A DNA stretch of 64,000 nt from Symbiodinium sp. CCMP2592 (GCA_905221615.1 CAJNDT010003990.1:440501-504500); one strand, 5' to 3'. Counted from the first letter of the stretch, positions 9,088 to 19,689 are shown. Notes: generated by a model from the letters alone, not told the origin. Program-made: numbers and translations.

Positions 9088-11993
9088 TTGGCGGGCAGGG
9101 CGCGCACATAAGACTGGCCTAGAGGCGGTTCAGGAGGAGGCAAAAACGGCGGCGCAAGGACGTCCGCAATGGCGGCAGGGCGCAAATGCCCCCGTACCGG
9201 ATGGTACTGAAACACAGCACGCTCCACATAGCGGTCGAACTTGCCCGGTGTGTCAAGGATAGCAGCACGGTCCTCCAGCTGGTGCCACTGCCCTTCACGA
9301 AGAATCCAAGTCGACCGAAGGTAACGACCAGGCGGCAACGCGGAAGGCGGCCCCCGCAACATGCGCGGGAACTTGACAACCAGGATGGGGTCCACACTGT
9401 CATGTTCTTGCAAGCCTTCCTTACTCGACAATCCAGCGCGATTCAACACCTGAGGGAGGATCGGCGTCTGCGTGTAAGGAAAACAAGGCACCTCGCTCTT
9501 GAACGAGTAATGCTGTTGGCCCTTCTCATCCGTGCTTTGTGTATGAGTAGGGCGCATCAGATCCATAATCTCTTGGGAGCCAATGAGGGCCGGCGGAAAA
9601 AGGTTGATGAGCTGACACGCATGTGTCCAGGACACAGAATCCTTGAACGACTTGGTGTGTATGTCCGCGGACATCTTGGCAGTGACCTCATAGGCAAGAG
9701 AAACGTAACCTTCCTGAAAGATAGAATGCATCCAACCAATGCAGATGCCGTGGGTACGTTCCAAGTGACGCATAGTCGGATTCTTGCCCGTGCGACTCAC
9801 CCCGATCATGGTCTGGTTGTCGTCGTAGAAGACGAAGTTGGGGTCTTGCCCCCCAAGCTGCTGCCACAACGTGATAGCAGGCAATCCAAGACGTGACATG
9901 GCAAAGTCGGCCGCGACAATCTCGTCCTCAGGTGTGGAATGACTCAAGCATCCCTGCATTTTGCTAAGTCCCGCCAAGGGAAACCGTGTATGAGAACCTT
10001 GAATGTGCAAGTGAGCACCGGAGGTAGATTTCAAACTTTCTCCACAACCTGCATAGTCCGCATCTGCAAACAGCCCGATGGACGAGTCCTCCAAGGAGTT
10101 TCCGACCCATCCAATCATCATGTGATGTTTGGACTGGTGCACATAGGCCATGAGATGAGGAAGAAGAGCATCCTCCTTCTTGGTCCATTTCGTGATCTTG
10201 CGTGCGAGATTGTTGATACTGCGCAGAAGATCAAAGCGGCAAATGCGCGCGGCATAAAGAAATTTCATGAGAATGCTGGCTGCCTGCGGAGCAAGTGCAC
10301 CGCGATTAGCCTCGTTGATTTCCTCTTCCTCGGGCGCCTTGGGAATAGGTGGAGGCGGAACGAGCCGACCATCCTTATCAACAGGCATGGTGTGTTCACA
10401 CCACGTGCATCGATGGCTTTTACCTGACTGTGCCGGAGCGCGAGCTGGGTGATTCTTAGTCTCCTCAGCCGGACTCGGCGATGGTACCGTCTTGAATTTT
10501 GTCGGATCGAACCCAGTCACGTCGCAGTACTTCTTGACTGTCATGTCCAGGTACTTCTCCATGTCGTAGGTAACGGTCTGCACCTTCGTTTTGTCATGCA
10601 ACGTTGCCTCGCCCTTGGAGATGCGACAACCCAGATACAAGCCCAGTGGCGTTTCCTCTTCCAATCGAAGTTCTTGGCGCATCATGTCCCAACCCTTGGG
10701 TAGATTCTCTTTGGGTCCTGCCATCTTGAGATCATCCACGTAGATGACAAGCAAGAGCCTCATTTGCGGGTGGAAATACAATGATGGCCATTCATCGCCA
10801 AGTGGCTTGAATCCTACTTTCTGTACCGCGGTATGGCAATGTTGTTCCCACATGGTTCCTGCGTCAGGATGTCCATATAGAGCTTTGATCAGGCGACATA
10901 CAGGCCTACGGAATTGATGCCGTTTCGCAGATGGATGCCAGGCTTCATCAGGCAGTTCAACCCAACATGGAGTACCCGACAGTCTTGCCTGAATGTATGC
11001 TTGGATAGCATCCGCCATCTGGACATCGTTGCCAGGAAGGCATCCGTAATAATCTGCCCACCGTGAGGCATCAAACGTAGCCGGGGAATTTCCCAAATCC
11101 TGGAACAATGCGGCTTCCATGTTCTGGTCTTTGACCTGATCACCGAGTAGTACACCTCGCCCTTTGAACTTCCTGGCAGGATCGTCCTCTTTGAGCTGAT
11201 AGTTCTTCTCGTATATCAGTCCATGTACTCGCGCCATATGTACTTGCTCACCTTTCTTCTTTGCCTCAGCGACGACGTCGTCATATTCACGCGTAGTTGA
11301 GAAATCAAACACCTCTTGGTCCCACAATCCCTTCCATTCTTTCATGAAAGCTTCCATGGCCTTGGGATTGTTGATCATCTCTTTGCGTGTGACGGGTCGA
11401 GTGACCATGGCATTGAAGCACGATCCTCCTGCATGATTCTTTTCCCGATGTACGTTTCTGTGAGAAGTAGTACACGGCATAGAAGGAATCCAGTTATCAT
11501 CCATGACCATATGCGCCGGAACAGCCGGCACGACATCTGCCAAGAATTGTTCCTGTGTATATTGATCCACATAGGACTGTGCCCATGACCAACCATCGTC
11601 GTCATCAATGGACACGTTGAGTTGCAGATCAATTTCTTCACATGGGACAATCTTGGGAAAGATCATGTTGTCCAAAACCTTGGTAACTATCTTCTTTCCT
11701 ATCACAGCCTTCTTCCGGTCTTTCTTGGCAACTCGAGCTTTGTCTCGCTTTTCTTTCTTGTATGCTGCCTTCTTCTCCGTTTCGCTCATCTTCTTCCATG
11801 CTTCCGGAGAATAAGAATGGATAGGTCGCCGTGTAGGAAGAGTTCGTCGACCGTCACTTAGGATCTTATACGGAACTCCCCTTTTGTCGATCTTGCAGGC
11901 TTCACCGTCATCGGTGAGATATACAATGCCGTCTCCTTTCTTCCCCGTACTCCAATGTTCAATCTCCTCGGGAGCCAACTTCTTTTCTTTCAA
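8832..11993 (-). CDS. Copia-type reverse transcriptase and RNase H
   Basis: The ORF copies element RNA into DNA and degrades the RNA strand. The RT region spans roughly 11.35-10.45 kb, with segments such as VCRLIKALYGHPDAG and the catalytic YVDD at 10742-10731. RNase H spans about 10.1-9.65 kb, with FYDDNQTMIGVSRTGKN, RHLERTH and the closing ADIHTKSFKD segment typical of Ty1/copia. The start at 11993 is only the first Met; the same frame is open from 12401, just after the TAG that ends the integrase ORF, and encodes an acidic linker. After RNase H the frame continues for ~230 residues without recognised domain and appears to shift near 9.1 kb into the next ORF. Confidence 0.85.
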   Translation of the reverse strand: MKEKKLAPEEIEHWSTGKKGDGIVYLTDDGEACKIDKRGVPYKILSDGRRTLPTRRPIHSYSPEAWKKMSETEKKAAYKKEKRDKARVAKKDRKKAVIGKKIVTKVLDNMIFPKIVPCEEIDLQLNVSIDDDDGWSWAQSYVDQYTQEQFLADVVPAVPAHMVMDDNWIPSMPCTTSHRNVHREKNHAGGSCFNAMVTRPVTRKEMINNPKAMEAFMKEWKGLWDQEVFDFSTTREYDDVVAEAKKKGEQVHMARVHGLIYEKNYQLKEDDPARKFKGRGVLLGDQVKDQNMEAALFQDLGNSPATFDASRWADYYGCLPGNDVQMADAIQAYIQARLSGTPCWVELPDEAWHPSAKRHQFRRPVCRLIKALYGHPDAGTMWEQHCHTAVQKVGFKPLGDEWPSLYFHPQMRLLLVIYVDDLKMAGPKENLPKGWDMMRQELRLEEETPLGLYLGCRISKGEATLHDKTKVQTVTYDMEKYLDMTVKKYCDVTGFDPTKFKTVPSPSPAEETKNHPARAPAQSGKSHRCTWCEHTMPVDKDGRLVPPPPIPKAPEEEEINEANRGALAPQAASILMKFLYAARICRFDLLRSINNLARKITKWTKKEDALLPHLMAYVHQSKHHMMIGWVGNSLEDSSIGLFADADYAGCGESLKSTSGAHLHIQGSHTRFPLAGLSKMQGCLSHSTPEDEIVAADFAMSRLGLPAITLWQQLGGQDPNFVFYDDNQTMIGVSRTGKNPTMRHLERTHGICIGWMHSIFQEGYVSLAYEVTAKMSADIHTKSFKDSVSWTHACQLINLFPPALIGSQEIMDLMRPTHTQSTDEKGQQHYSFKSEVPCFPYTQTPILPQVLNRAGLSSKEGLQEHDSVDPILVVKFPRMLRGPPSALPPGRYLRSTWILREGQWHQLEDRAAILDTPGKFDRYVERAVFQYHPVRGHLRPAAIADVLAPPFLPPPEPPLGQSYVRALPAKWRAVVVTLARAIHGGTRALHCTRDFVSTASPKVKPLNLVMTNGRRCTKMYGMMRRNRKGNIKDMMEQLCLTWSISPKTNPRRAW

Positions 11994-12401
11994 GATCTTG
12001 ATAATCTCTCCAGGTTCTTCGATGTCTCCTTCGGGGATGAGTCTACCGGTTGGACCGACTTCGCGGGGCGATCGTAGATCTTTCCCAGTGACCTTTGGTT
12101 CAGAAGGAGGCGGTGCTGCACGTAGACCCAGCTCTTCGTCTAGTTCTTCGAGTCTTTTGTCTCCTATGGCATCAATAGCTTCATGTTCTGATGACTTGAA
12201 GACTTCGCCGGACGGCTCCGTCTCTATGTCAGATGGATCTATGTCCTGTAAGTCAGGATCTTCTCCGGGATCCGGTGGAGGAAGAAGTCCATTTTGATCA
12301 TCATCATCCCCGTCGCCACCATTTCCTCCGGGCGGACCGTCATCACCGTCATCGACGTCTTTTATCTCCTTGCCAGCGAGGTCAACGTTGTCCCTGAGTC
12401 C

Positions 12402-14396
12402 CTAAATGGTTGAATTCATCCTTTCGTACTCGGCTTTCAGGGGAAACGTTATCTCCTCTGGGAAGTAGATAACTTCTGTCTCGTACGGTCTCATCAACTT
12501 CCTGGGAACAGATGCGTCCATCGACAAGTTCGCATTGGCAAATTCCTTCATGTCCCAAACGCGATACTTCTTGGACCACCCTTGACCAGCAGTGATGATG
12601 TATCCGGCGAAAATGCCTGGGATCCCCTTTGGATCGAATTTGTTGCCATATGTCTTCGGCCTTGTGTCCGTCGGCTTGAAGTAGACTTTGGCCCCAAAGG
12701 GTATGGCTTTTCCCTCGAAGTCCTTTCCAGTCATTCGCTTCCATGCTGAATCACCATCGCCCTCCACGTCTTCAACGTTGAGGATCTGCATCACGCAATT
12801 AAGCGCAAAGGACCAGTATTGAGCGGGCAATCCGGCGTGTAGCATGGATGCTGCGACTGTGTTGATCACTTCTTGATTTGATCGTTCAGCGAGTGAATTG
12901 TTACTGGTTTTCCCTGGAAGGGAATGATCTATCACGATCTTCAACTGCGCCATAGCTGAATCGAACTCTGGTGCTTCATCACTGTACGCCATATGAATCT
13001 TGCGTCTTCCCATGAGGCGTCTGATGGCCATGACGACTTCGTCAGTGCTCCTTGAAGCCGTGGGAATCGCTGCGATCATTTTGGTGGCGATGTCCCTGAT
13101 GACTAGAACTTCACGTGCTCCGTCATCGAGTCCAATGCCTGCTTCGGCGGCCTTGCGCATGTCAAGAAAGTCGAACGTCACAAGATCTCCCCAGTGTTTG
13201 ATCACACGTTGAAATGCACCTCGTTGTGTTCGCAAGTGCTTCATCTTCGCGCGTATGCACGATTCGCAATATGGATTGCGGTAACGGTGGGTACACAGAT
13301 GTGCCAACGTCTTGGCTTCGGCTTTCAGTGTTCCGACCCTGGCCTTGCGGCTCGGCGCACCGTCGCCTTCCACATCAATGATCCCCTCATCATCACCATC
13401 CAATGGAATTTCACCCACTCCTTTTCCTTCGTCGTCGTCCGGAGGTCGTCCGGCCTCGGACTCTGGTACTTCTTCTATAGGAGGTTCTTGGGGTTCAGGA
13501 TCAGGAGGTCGCTCATGATCGTCACCTTCTTCTTCTGCTTCAATCTCGCTCGGTGCAGCTTCAGCGGCAGCTGCGACGCTGACGTCAACATTGCCCGCTG
13601 TTAGCGCACCCTTGAAGATTTCGGTGATCGCTTTGGCCTCCGTATCATCATGAACCAATGACTTAGAACTCCCGGCACGAACGTACGGGATGTCACCGTT
13701 CACGAACAGAGATATTCTCTTGCCCTGCGGGTTGATCATGAATGGTTCACTTCCGGGTGGCCACACAAACCCGTAGTTGAAGTTCATGCATCTTTTACCT
13801 ATGGAAAGCACCGACGGTGTGTCGTCCAACACATAAGCGTTGATCGGTTCCTCGAACGACTCAGTCTGGAAATTCGACACGAGATCGGTATCGGTGATTC
13901 CATGGGCTGTCTGAAATGATATGGGCTCTGGAGTCACGAGTGTTTCGAGACTGTGCTTCTCGATCTTCTTCTGAGATATGAGGTCATGACCACACCCAGT
14001 GTCCATGAGAAACTTGATCTTCTTCTTGAGGATGACTGGTTGAACCATGCATTTGAATACGCCTTGATTGATGATCCGTTTGCTGTGTGCAGCATCGAGT
14101 TCGCGCTCAACGATGGAATCCTCACCGTCGTAGAAAGAAACTTCTTCCACTCGAGGCGTTCCTGGGATTCGTACGAATGAAACTCGATCTCCGCATTGAT
14201 CATCATCGTCGTCATCCATGTCTCTCATGATCTGTGCCCTCAATCTCGCTTTGTGCTTGGCGAATTCCAAGCTCACGGCGCGGTCCTCATCATTGATAAA
14301 CGCTTCCATGTCGACGTACTTCACCTTCCGCTCTTTGTCTTTCTTCGATCTTCTAGGACACGAAGAAATGAACTTCACGTCATCGGCGAACGTCAC
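12402..14396 (-). CDS. Copia-type protease and integrase
   Basis: The frame opens right after the TGA at 14529-14531; the first usual ORF start is GTG 14396. An aspartic protease motif, FLMDTGCGHDLIS, lies at about 14.0 kb (DTG at 14003-13995). The integrase zinc finger is H-L-C-T-H...C-x2-C near 13.3-13.23 kb. The catalytic acidic residues appear as VTFDFLDM, MAYSDEAPEF and LAERSNQEV (30 residues between the last two). An acidic Pro/Glu-rich linker separates protease and integrase. The frame ends at TAG 12404-12402 but continues open in the same frame into the RT ORF, so the stop is either a nonsense mutation or a readthrough site. The product would process the polyprotein and insert element DNA. 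Confidence 0.85.
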   Translation of the reverse strand: MTFADDVKFISSCPRRSKKDKERKVKYVDMEAFINDEDRAVSLEFAKHKARLRAQIMRDMDDDDDDQCGDRVSFVRIPGTPRVEEVSFYDGEDSIVERELDAAHSKRIINQGVFKCMVQPVILKKKIKFLMDTGCGHDLISQKKIEKHSLETLVTPEPISFQTAHGITDTDLVSNFQTESFEEPINAYVLDDTPSVLSIGKRCMNFNYGFVWPPGSEPFMINPQGKRISLFVNGDIPYVRAGSSKSLVHDDTEAKAITEIFKGALTAGNVDVSVAAAAEAAPSEIEAEEEGDDHERPPDPEPQEPPIEEVPESEAGRPPDDDEGKGVGEIPLDGDDEGIIDVEGDGAPSRKARVGTLKAEAKTLAHLCTHRYRNPYCESCIRAKMKHLRTQRGAFQRVIKHWGDLVTFDFLDMRKAAEAGIGLDDGAREVLVIRDIATKMIAAIPTASRSTDEVVMAIRRLMGRRKIHMAYSDEAPEFDSAMAQLKIVIDHSLPGKTSNNSLAERSNQEVINTVAASMLHAGLPAQYWSFALNCVMQILNVEDVEGDGDSAWKRMTGKDFEGKAIPFGAKVYFKPTDTRPKTYGNKFDPKGIPGIFAGYIITAGQGWSKKYRVWDMKEFANANLSMDASVPRKLMRPYETEVIYFPEEITFPLKAEYERMNSTI

Positions 14397-14531
14397 ATTA
14401 CCCTTTATCTCTTTTCGGGTCGACGTAGTCGTTCCCGAGGATTCGTCATCTGTTGAACAATCCGAATCAGCGTCGCTGTCAACGGATGGACAATCTGACT
14501 CCTCCTCATCTTGTCTTGAAGATCGCTTTCA

Positions 14532-16557
14532 TATAGCCGGAGCTGATGGATTCCACCTTCGACACAATCTGATGGCGGGTGCCGCAGGGAGTGCCTTGGC
14601 CTTGGCATTCGGCTTCGCTGGAGCTGCCTTCGCTTCGGATTTAGCTTTAGCTTTTGCCTTTGGTTCCGGAGCTGGGGTAGCTGCTGCCTCATGCTTGAAG
14701 GGACAATTCTCTCTTGAGCACGAGCCTGTGTTCTTGAACGAGTAGCATATCCTGTTTCCTCCTCCTCCGGATGGACTTGGAGTTCTCGTCCTCGGCGTGA
14801 AGGGTCGCTCTGGAGTCTTCTTCGAGTGACTGAATGGACACTTATCGCCATTTCGACACCCTGCATCTGTGAAATGGAACTTGCAGCGGATTTGCTTCTT
14901 GCTTTTGTCACCTCTGTTGTCTGCTGACTCACTCCTCGTCTTCTTCTTGGGTTTTGGCTTGGTCTTCGCATGACTCTTCGCTTTGCTTTGAGGTAGTACA
15001 GGTGTTGCTTTGTCCGGTTTGGTCGGCGAAGCCTTGACCTTGCGGATGGAGCTGCGTTAGGCGTAGGTTTCTCGGGTACCTTGGCCGGTGCAGCAAGCAA
15101 ATCCTTGCCCTCAAGCATCTGGCGCAAGCCAATTTGGGTCTGAGTGAGATTTGACTGTTCTCGTCTCCGCATGATGGTACGATCGATGATCTTCATCAGG
15201 TTGTCGTACGATCGGTCTTCATGATTGTAGGGCAAGTGTTCGTAATGCATGCCCAACTCCATCTTCATTGCGGGCGAGTCCTTGATCTTGCTGTACAAGC
15301 AATCACGGAGAGCTGTTTTGGATGGAATGTCCTCTGGTCTCATCCGTCCCAGAACTTCCAACCACGTCTGCTTGAACGTATGAAGCTTGTTGTCGCCTTG
15401 GTACTGGAGCTTCACCAAATACTCAAGAGTGATGATCATGTCGAGACGATCGTGCGTTCGAAAACTTTCATACATCATCGCAACGATTTGTCGTCCTTTG
15501 ATGATCTTCCCGTCGGGCCTGCTGATGTAATCGTTAGCCTTCCGGTTCACCTCAAGGTACAGGTCAGCTGATTTGTCACCACCGGCACGTAGCATTGCGA
15601 CCATGGCGATCCCCAATTTGACGTCTATGCTCTTGAACTTCTTGTGTCCTGAATCATTCAATGCTTCGACATCAGGGAATGGGTTGAACGCTGGTGCCAG
15701 CCATAACATCCAGTCCTCATGATGTGGGTCGGCTGATGCTCCTAAGACATTGGCCGTGCACACGGATCGCCAGTTGTTGAGATGAGTGAGAGTAGGCCAT
15801 GGAGGAACGGTCACTTTGTCGGCTTCCCTCCTGGAAATTCTCACCTCTGTGACTTCAGGATCCGCGTCTCCATCAGGATCACGCGCATGCGAGCCAGGAT
15901 CCGATTCAGGTTTGCCTCCACCGCTTTTCTTCTTATCATCATCATCGTCAGGCGGGTCAGGAGGGTCATACCCCGTGCCGGTTCCTTCATCGTGCTCTCC
16001 ATCTTCGTTCTCGTCGCCAGCCTCGTCACCGTCATCGTCTCCATTATCCTCCTGAATCGTTTCAGCGAATAACTTCCACTCATCACGATCAGCTCTGAGA
16101 CGTTGTTCGGCTTTCTGGGCCTTGAGTACTTCGCTTCGCAGATCGGCAATCTTCTCCTCGTACCGTTCCGCGACCTCTTTCTCGATCTACGTCTCCTTGC
16201 TTCATGAATGGAATCGTCATAGGCAATAGGGGGACCGATGAGGTCGTTGCCCTTCGTAGATGCGGTGATACCGTCGACACCAACAGGTCTTGAGGAGCTG
16301 GCAGATGCTGTGGACTTCGATCCCAACATCCCGCGATCCTCCAAGAGTTCGCGTAGCTGTCGATCACGCACGGCTGCCGCATCACTTTTCCCATGAAATC
16401 CGCTTGGTATGCCGAACAAAGTGGCTGCACTAGGCGTGGAACGCGCAAGTGCTGGGCTGCTAATACCTGGCACGTAGTGCTCGGGCATTGCATCCGCCAC
16501 GATTGGCATTGAACTGCGGCCAGTGAAGAAGTTTCCACCGGTTGAATGGAATTCCAT
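14532..16557 (-). pseudogene. Copia Gag with two CCCH zinc fingers, frameshifted
   Basis: The capsid-like core is in the frame 15844 to about 15.05 kb (VPPWPTLTHLNNWRSVCTAN, ASADPHHEDWMLWLAPAFN, SIDVKLGIAMVAML). Around 15.05 kb the coding signal moves to another frame with a Lys/Ser-rich stretch and two CCCH-type fingers: C-x8-C-x5-C-x3-H at 14885-14826 and C-x8-C-x4-C-x3-H at 14747-14691. Dinoflagellate-type Gag with CCCH fingers instead of CCHC knuckles would bind element RNA. A TGA at 14531-14529 separates this frame from protease-integrase. An upstream acidic segment (about 16.1-15.85 kb) and a linker (16557-16090) are in further frames. Confidence 0.65.
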
Positions 16558-18136
16558 CCATCACAAGGTTCTTGTCCTTGTCCGATTCCGAGAATGCGAA
16601 CTTCTCTTTGGCGACTGGACTAACTTGACTTGGGGACCGTATTTCAGGGGATCGTACCTCACCTCCTACGGAAAATGCAGGCACTACTTCCTTTCCTACG
16701 TGCTCCCAGCCAGACTCAGTAGTCCTCGAAGACATGGGCATGCTTGAAGGCCGTGTCGCTCCTCCATAGTTGGAGTTCCGCGCTGCCTCCAATTCGCTGC
16801 GTGTCCTCGCTTGAAGATCTTCTTGTGCTTTGAGCGTTTTCCTGAGTTCACTCAGCTCGTCGTGCAAGGTAGGCAATGATCGCCTTGCATGATCTTCATT
16901 CTGATGAAGTCGGTCCTCTGCTTCTTGCATCCTCTTCACAGCCATTTTGCGGTACTCTTCCTCTTCACAAAGACGTTCGCGAAGCCGAAATCGTTCTTGT
17001 TCAATGGCTGCGCTGTTTCCAGCTAGCCCTTGGATCTCGTTCACAGCCCGCAACTCCTGGTTCTTGACCAAGTGGAATCGTTCCTGCATTGCTTGTAAGG
17101 CTTGTTCCGAACTTGCTGTGTTTGACCGGAGGACCAAGTTCTCTCTGGCGCGTTCATGAAGTTCATGAGTCAGACGCTCATACTCACGTGCCATAAGCTC
17201 ACCATCGCCTTGCGCTCTTGCCTCCAACTGCACAAAGTTAGTGGCTGCTTCCGTGCGAAACACATGTAGCTGCTGAGCCACCTCCTCGGCAACGGCGTGT
17301 GCTTGACGTTGTTGAGCAGAGTTCTGTTCATCCATGCGAAACAAAGCTGCTTCATAGTCTCGCTTCATCTCCTGATTGACATTGTTGATGTGCCTCATGG
17401 CTAAGCATGCATGGTCACGTTGTCGTTCCAATTCTTCAATGCGAATTCCAGATCCTTCATCTTCTTGTTGCATCTCCTTGATCCTGTCCATCAGGGTCTG
17501 AACAACTCCTTCGTATTCTTGCATCTGACTGCGATAGTACATCTGCTGCGCAAGGTTAGATGCTTCGAGCTGTTGCGAAATCGTCAGTTCCTGATAGGCA
17601 TTCGGACCATCGGCTATGGCTGGCGTGGTCACCGATGATGCATCACCACGTGCTGGGATAGTGTCCAGAGTCATATCCAGATCGTCAGCATCACGTGGTT
17701 GATTGCTAACCATCCGATTCCAAGTCATGGATTTGTCACGCCCACGAGTAGCCGAAGTCCTCGATCGTGCTGAAGAGCTTCTCGAAGATGATGGTCTTGA
17801 CTTCTTTTCCAAGGTCTTGACTCCTTGGTCCTTGGCCCTGGACGTAGTCCGAGGTGCCTGAAAACCAGACGCTTCGGCCCGTCGTTCTGAAGCCTTGCCC
17901 GTCCTCGAACCTGTGGATGTCGGACGCGAAGGCGTAGATGCTCTTGGGAGACTCTTTGCTTTCCCCTTGGGAACTGCCTTTGCAATGGCAAGCGCAGAAG
18001 ATTGACCTTTGTCATCTTCCGTGGAGCTATCAACGGATTGCACCACTGTGTCGTCAGCTGTTGACTCACCAACGGCTGGCGTTGCCACATCGGCACCGAA
18101 AGTCATTGTCGTATCTTGGCTTGATCCTGAGTTCAT
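16460..18136 (-). CDS. Coiled-coil ORF at the 5' end of the copia-type element
   Basis: The ORF starts at ATG 18136 (MNSGSSQDTTMTFGADV). The first ~170 residues are Ser/Thr/Lys/Arg-rich and probably disordered. Residues ~190-480 are rich in Glu, Gln, Arg, Leu and Ala with heptad-like spacing (RIEELERQRDHA, REYERLTHELHERAREN, RFRLRERLCEEEEY), a long coiled coil. The sequence then has an SG/VGGEVRSPEIRS segment. The real frame appears to change near 16.53 kb into the frame starting MEFHSTGGNFF, so the last ~25 residues here are spurious. It probably is the N-terminal part of Gag and helps particle assembly; that role is inferred from position. Confidence 0.65.
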   Translation of the reverse strand: MNSGSSQDTTMTFGADVATPAVGESTADDTVVQSVDSSTEDDKGQSSALAIAKAVPKGKAKSLPRASTPSRPTSTGSRTGKASERRAEASGFQAPRTTSRAKDQGVKTLEKKSRPSSSRSSSARSRTSATRGRDKSMTWNRMVSNQPRDADDLDMTLDTIPARGDASSVTTPAIADGPNAYQELTISQQLEASNLAQQMYYRSQMQEYEGVVQTLMDRIKEMQQEDEGSGIRIEELERQRDHACLAMRHINNVNQEMKRDYEAALFRMDEQNSAQQRQAHAVAEEVAQQLHVFRTEAATNFVQLEARAQGDGELMAREYERLTHELHERARENLVLRSNTASSEQALQAMQERFHLVKNQELRAVNEIQGLAGNSAAIEQERFRLRERLCEEEEYRKMAVKRMQEAEDRLHQNEDHARRSLPTLHDELSELRKTLKAQEDLQARTRSELEAARNSNYGGATRPSSMPMSSRTTESGWEHVGKEVVPAFSVGGEVRSPEIRSPSQVSPVAKEKFAFSESDKDKNLVMDGIPFNRWKLLHWPQFNANRGGCNARALRARY

Positions 18137-18454
18137 TGTGTTCGTAGTAGATCAAGTAGTCGTTGCTGTAGAAAGGCAGAGCCGCGTACGGCTGATAACC
18201 TGCGTGGGGGATTGATCTCGACTTGGTTGCTGCTCTCCCCACCAGAGCTGTAATGAATGTAGGTGTGGCTGGCTAGCACTCTCCACAGACTGAACCCTAT
18301 CTCTCCCTCTTACTTCCACACGTGCAATCCTATGCAGGCAGAACCGGCGGCCGTTCCTTTTGCACTCACTGCCGGCGGCGGTTCGTCTGTGCAACGGGAT
18401 AGCTCTGATTGCTCAGGATAGAAGACACATATAGCACTTAGCTATGGGCATTGA

Positions 18455-18465
18455 CTTGAGCCAAA
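18455..18465 (-). promoter_or_regulatory. Spliced-leader-like site upstream of the copia ORFs
   Basis: TTTGGCTCAAG on the minus strand equals the last 11 bases of the dinoflagellate spliced leader. It lies ~320 bases upstream of the first ORF of the element in the sense orientation, where a relict leader would sit if the element had been copied from a trans-spliced RNA. Confidence 0.5.
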
Positions 18466-18499
18466 CGTTGCGTGGGCGGTCACATAGAAAGGTAAAGAT

Positions 18500-18553
18500 G
18501 AGGGACGCGTAGCGTGCCCCCTTAGAGTCGAGGGACGCGTAGCGTGCCCCCTT
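18500..18553. repeat. Two direct 24-bp repeats, period 30
   Basis: The word GAGGGACGCGTAGCGTGCCC (plus CCTT) occurs at 18500 and again at 18530. The core is partly palindromic around GCGTAGCG. Function unknown. Confidence 0.8.
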
Positions 18554-18998
18554 CTCTTGCACTTTACACGGTCTTGCTCACAGCTCTTATAGTGACACCT
18601 TAGAACTTGACAAGGCATCGCAGTCCGTTCGCAGTAGTGTATATATATATGTGTATATGTATATATGTATATCAGTGTACTCGTTTTGGGGGTTGGATCA
18701 GTGGGGGTTGGATCCTAAGGCTTGTGAAAACACGAAATTCATCAAAAATTATCAAAATTCATCAAAAGTTATCAAAATTCATCAAAAGTTATCAAAATTC
18801 ATCAAAATCCGGAATCACAGTGGATAAATCCATATTGAATCCTTAAATGCTGAGGCATGAACGCTGTCGGACACTTCTGCCTGGCCCACATAACCACGAC
18901 TCAAGGGCCAAGCCTCCCGTAGGATTTCACAGTCCAGCCGAGCAAAGCATCTTAGTCTGCTGCGTCGATCCACGGTAGAGGCTGACCCAAGAGGACGA
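18554..18998. repeat. AT-rich spacer with TA-type run and 20-bp tandem repeat
   Basis: A TATATGTATA-type run lies at ~18641-18673. Four imperfect copies of the 20-base unit AAAATTCATCAAAAGTTATC lie at about 18734-18809. No gene is seen in the rest. Confidence 0.75.
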
Positions 18999-18999
18999 T

Positions 19000-19689
19000 T
19001 AATCGGTGCAGATCACGAACGCCCTTTTCAATTTATCCTGCGGTCTCACTCCTGCCAGTGTGGTATGGTGGGATTGCAACTGCATCCTCACGTACCCCCT
19101 ATGGTACACCGGTCCGTCACACCCAATGTGGGTGCAGGAGTTCCTTCCAGGATGTAATGATGACACAATTGACAATCTGCATCGTGTCATGTCAACTTTG
19201 GCGGTCCCGATGCAATCATGCACTCCAAGTAAGCATGCGTGCAGACGCAGAATTGGGGGCTGTGCCATTCCTCTTTGCCATTGCACCGACACTGGCTCGT
19301 CGGGCAAGGCACACTGGATCGCTGTCCATTGTTTCCCCGCACAGAACAACCTGTTGGCTCGTAGCAATACCAGCAGGTTTCCGCAAGGCTGAGGGTAGTC
19401 AGGCGCACTTCCGGGGAGATGAACAACCACACCTCTGCCCAAATTGACGTCACTTGAGTCTCAATTGAATTGTCAAATACAATACCTGATTTGAGCCTGA
19501 GTGGCTCCTGAATTGTCAATTTGTGAAACTTTGGTGAACATACTGCTTTGGCCCACAGGCAAAGTCTCCACCGCCAAAGTGTCACTGAGCGACAGCATTT
19601 CTTTGACAGCACTCACAGCCTGTCTGAGTCCAGCATGGACACCCCACAGCAGCAGATTGAACCTGAGCAAAGCTAAGCGATGAATGTCA
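19000..19689 (-). other. Possible downstream exons of the methyltransferase-like repeat gene
   Basis: Minus-strand frames are open in pieces (19612-19187, 19442-18999) but I cannot match them to a domain. They lie directly downstream of the methyltransferase-like exons and may be its degraded 3' exons and introns. Confidence 0.25.

Larger units (their letters stand above)
7441..18465 (-). mobile_element. Decayed Ty1/copia-type retrotransposon
   Basis: In minus-strand order: spliced-leader-like site (18455-18465), leader, coiled-coil ORF, Gag with CCCH fingers, protease (DTG), integrase, RT (YVDD), RNase H and an extra ORF. Integrase before RT is the copia order. The coding parts are broken by at least two in-frame stops (14529-14531 TGA and 12402-12404 TAG) and by apparent frameshifts near 16.5, 16.1, 15.05 and 9.1 kb. 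I could not find an LTR pair by eye, so the outer limits are set by coding sequence and the leader-like site. Confidence 0.8.
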
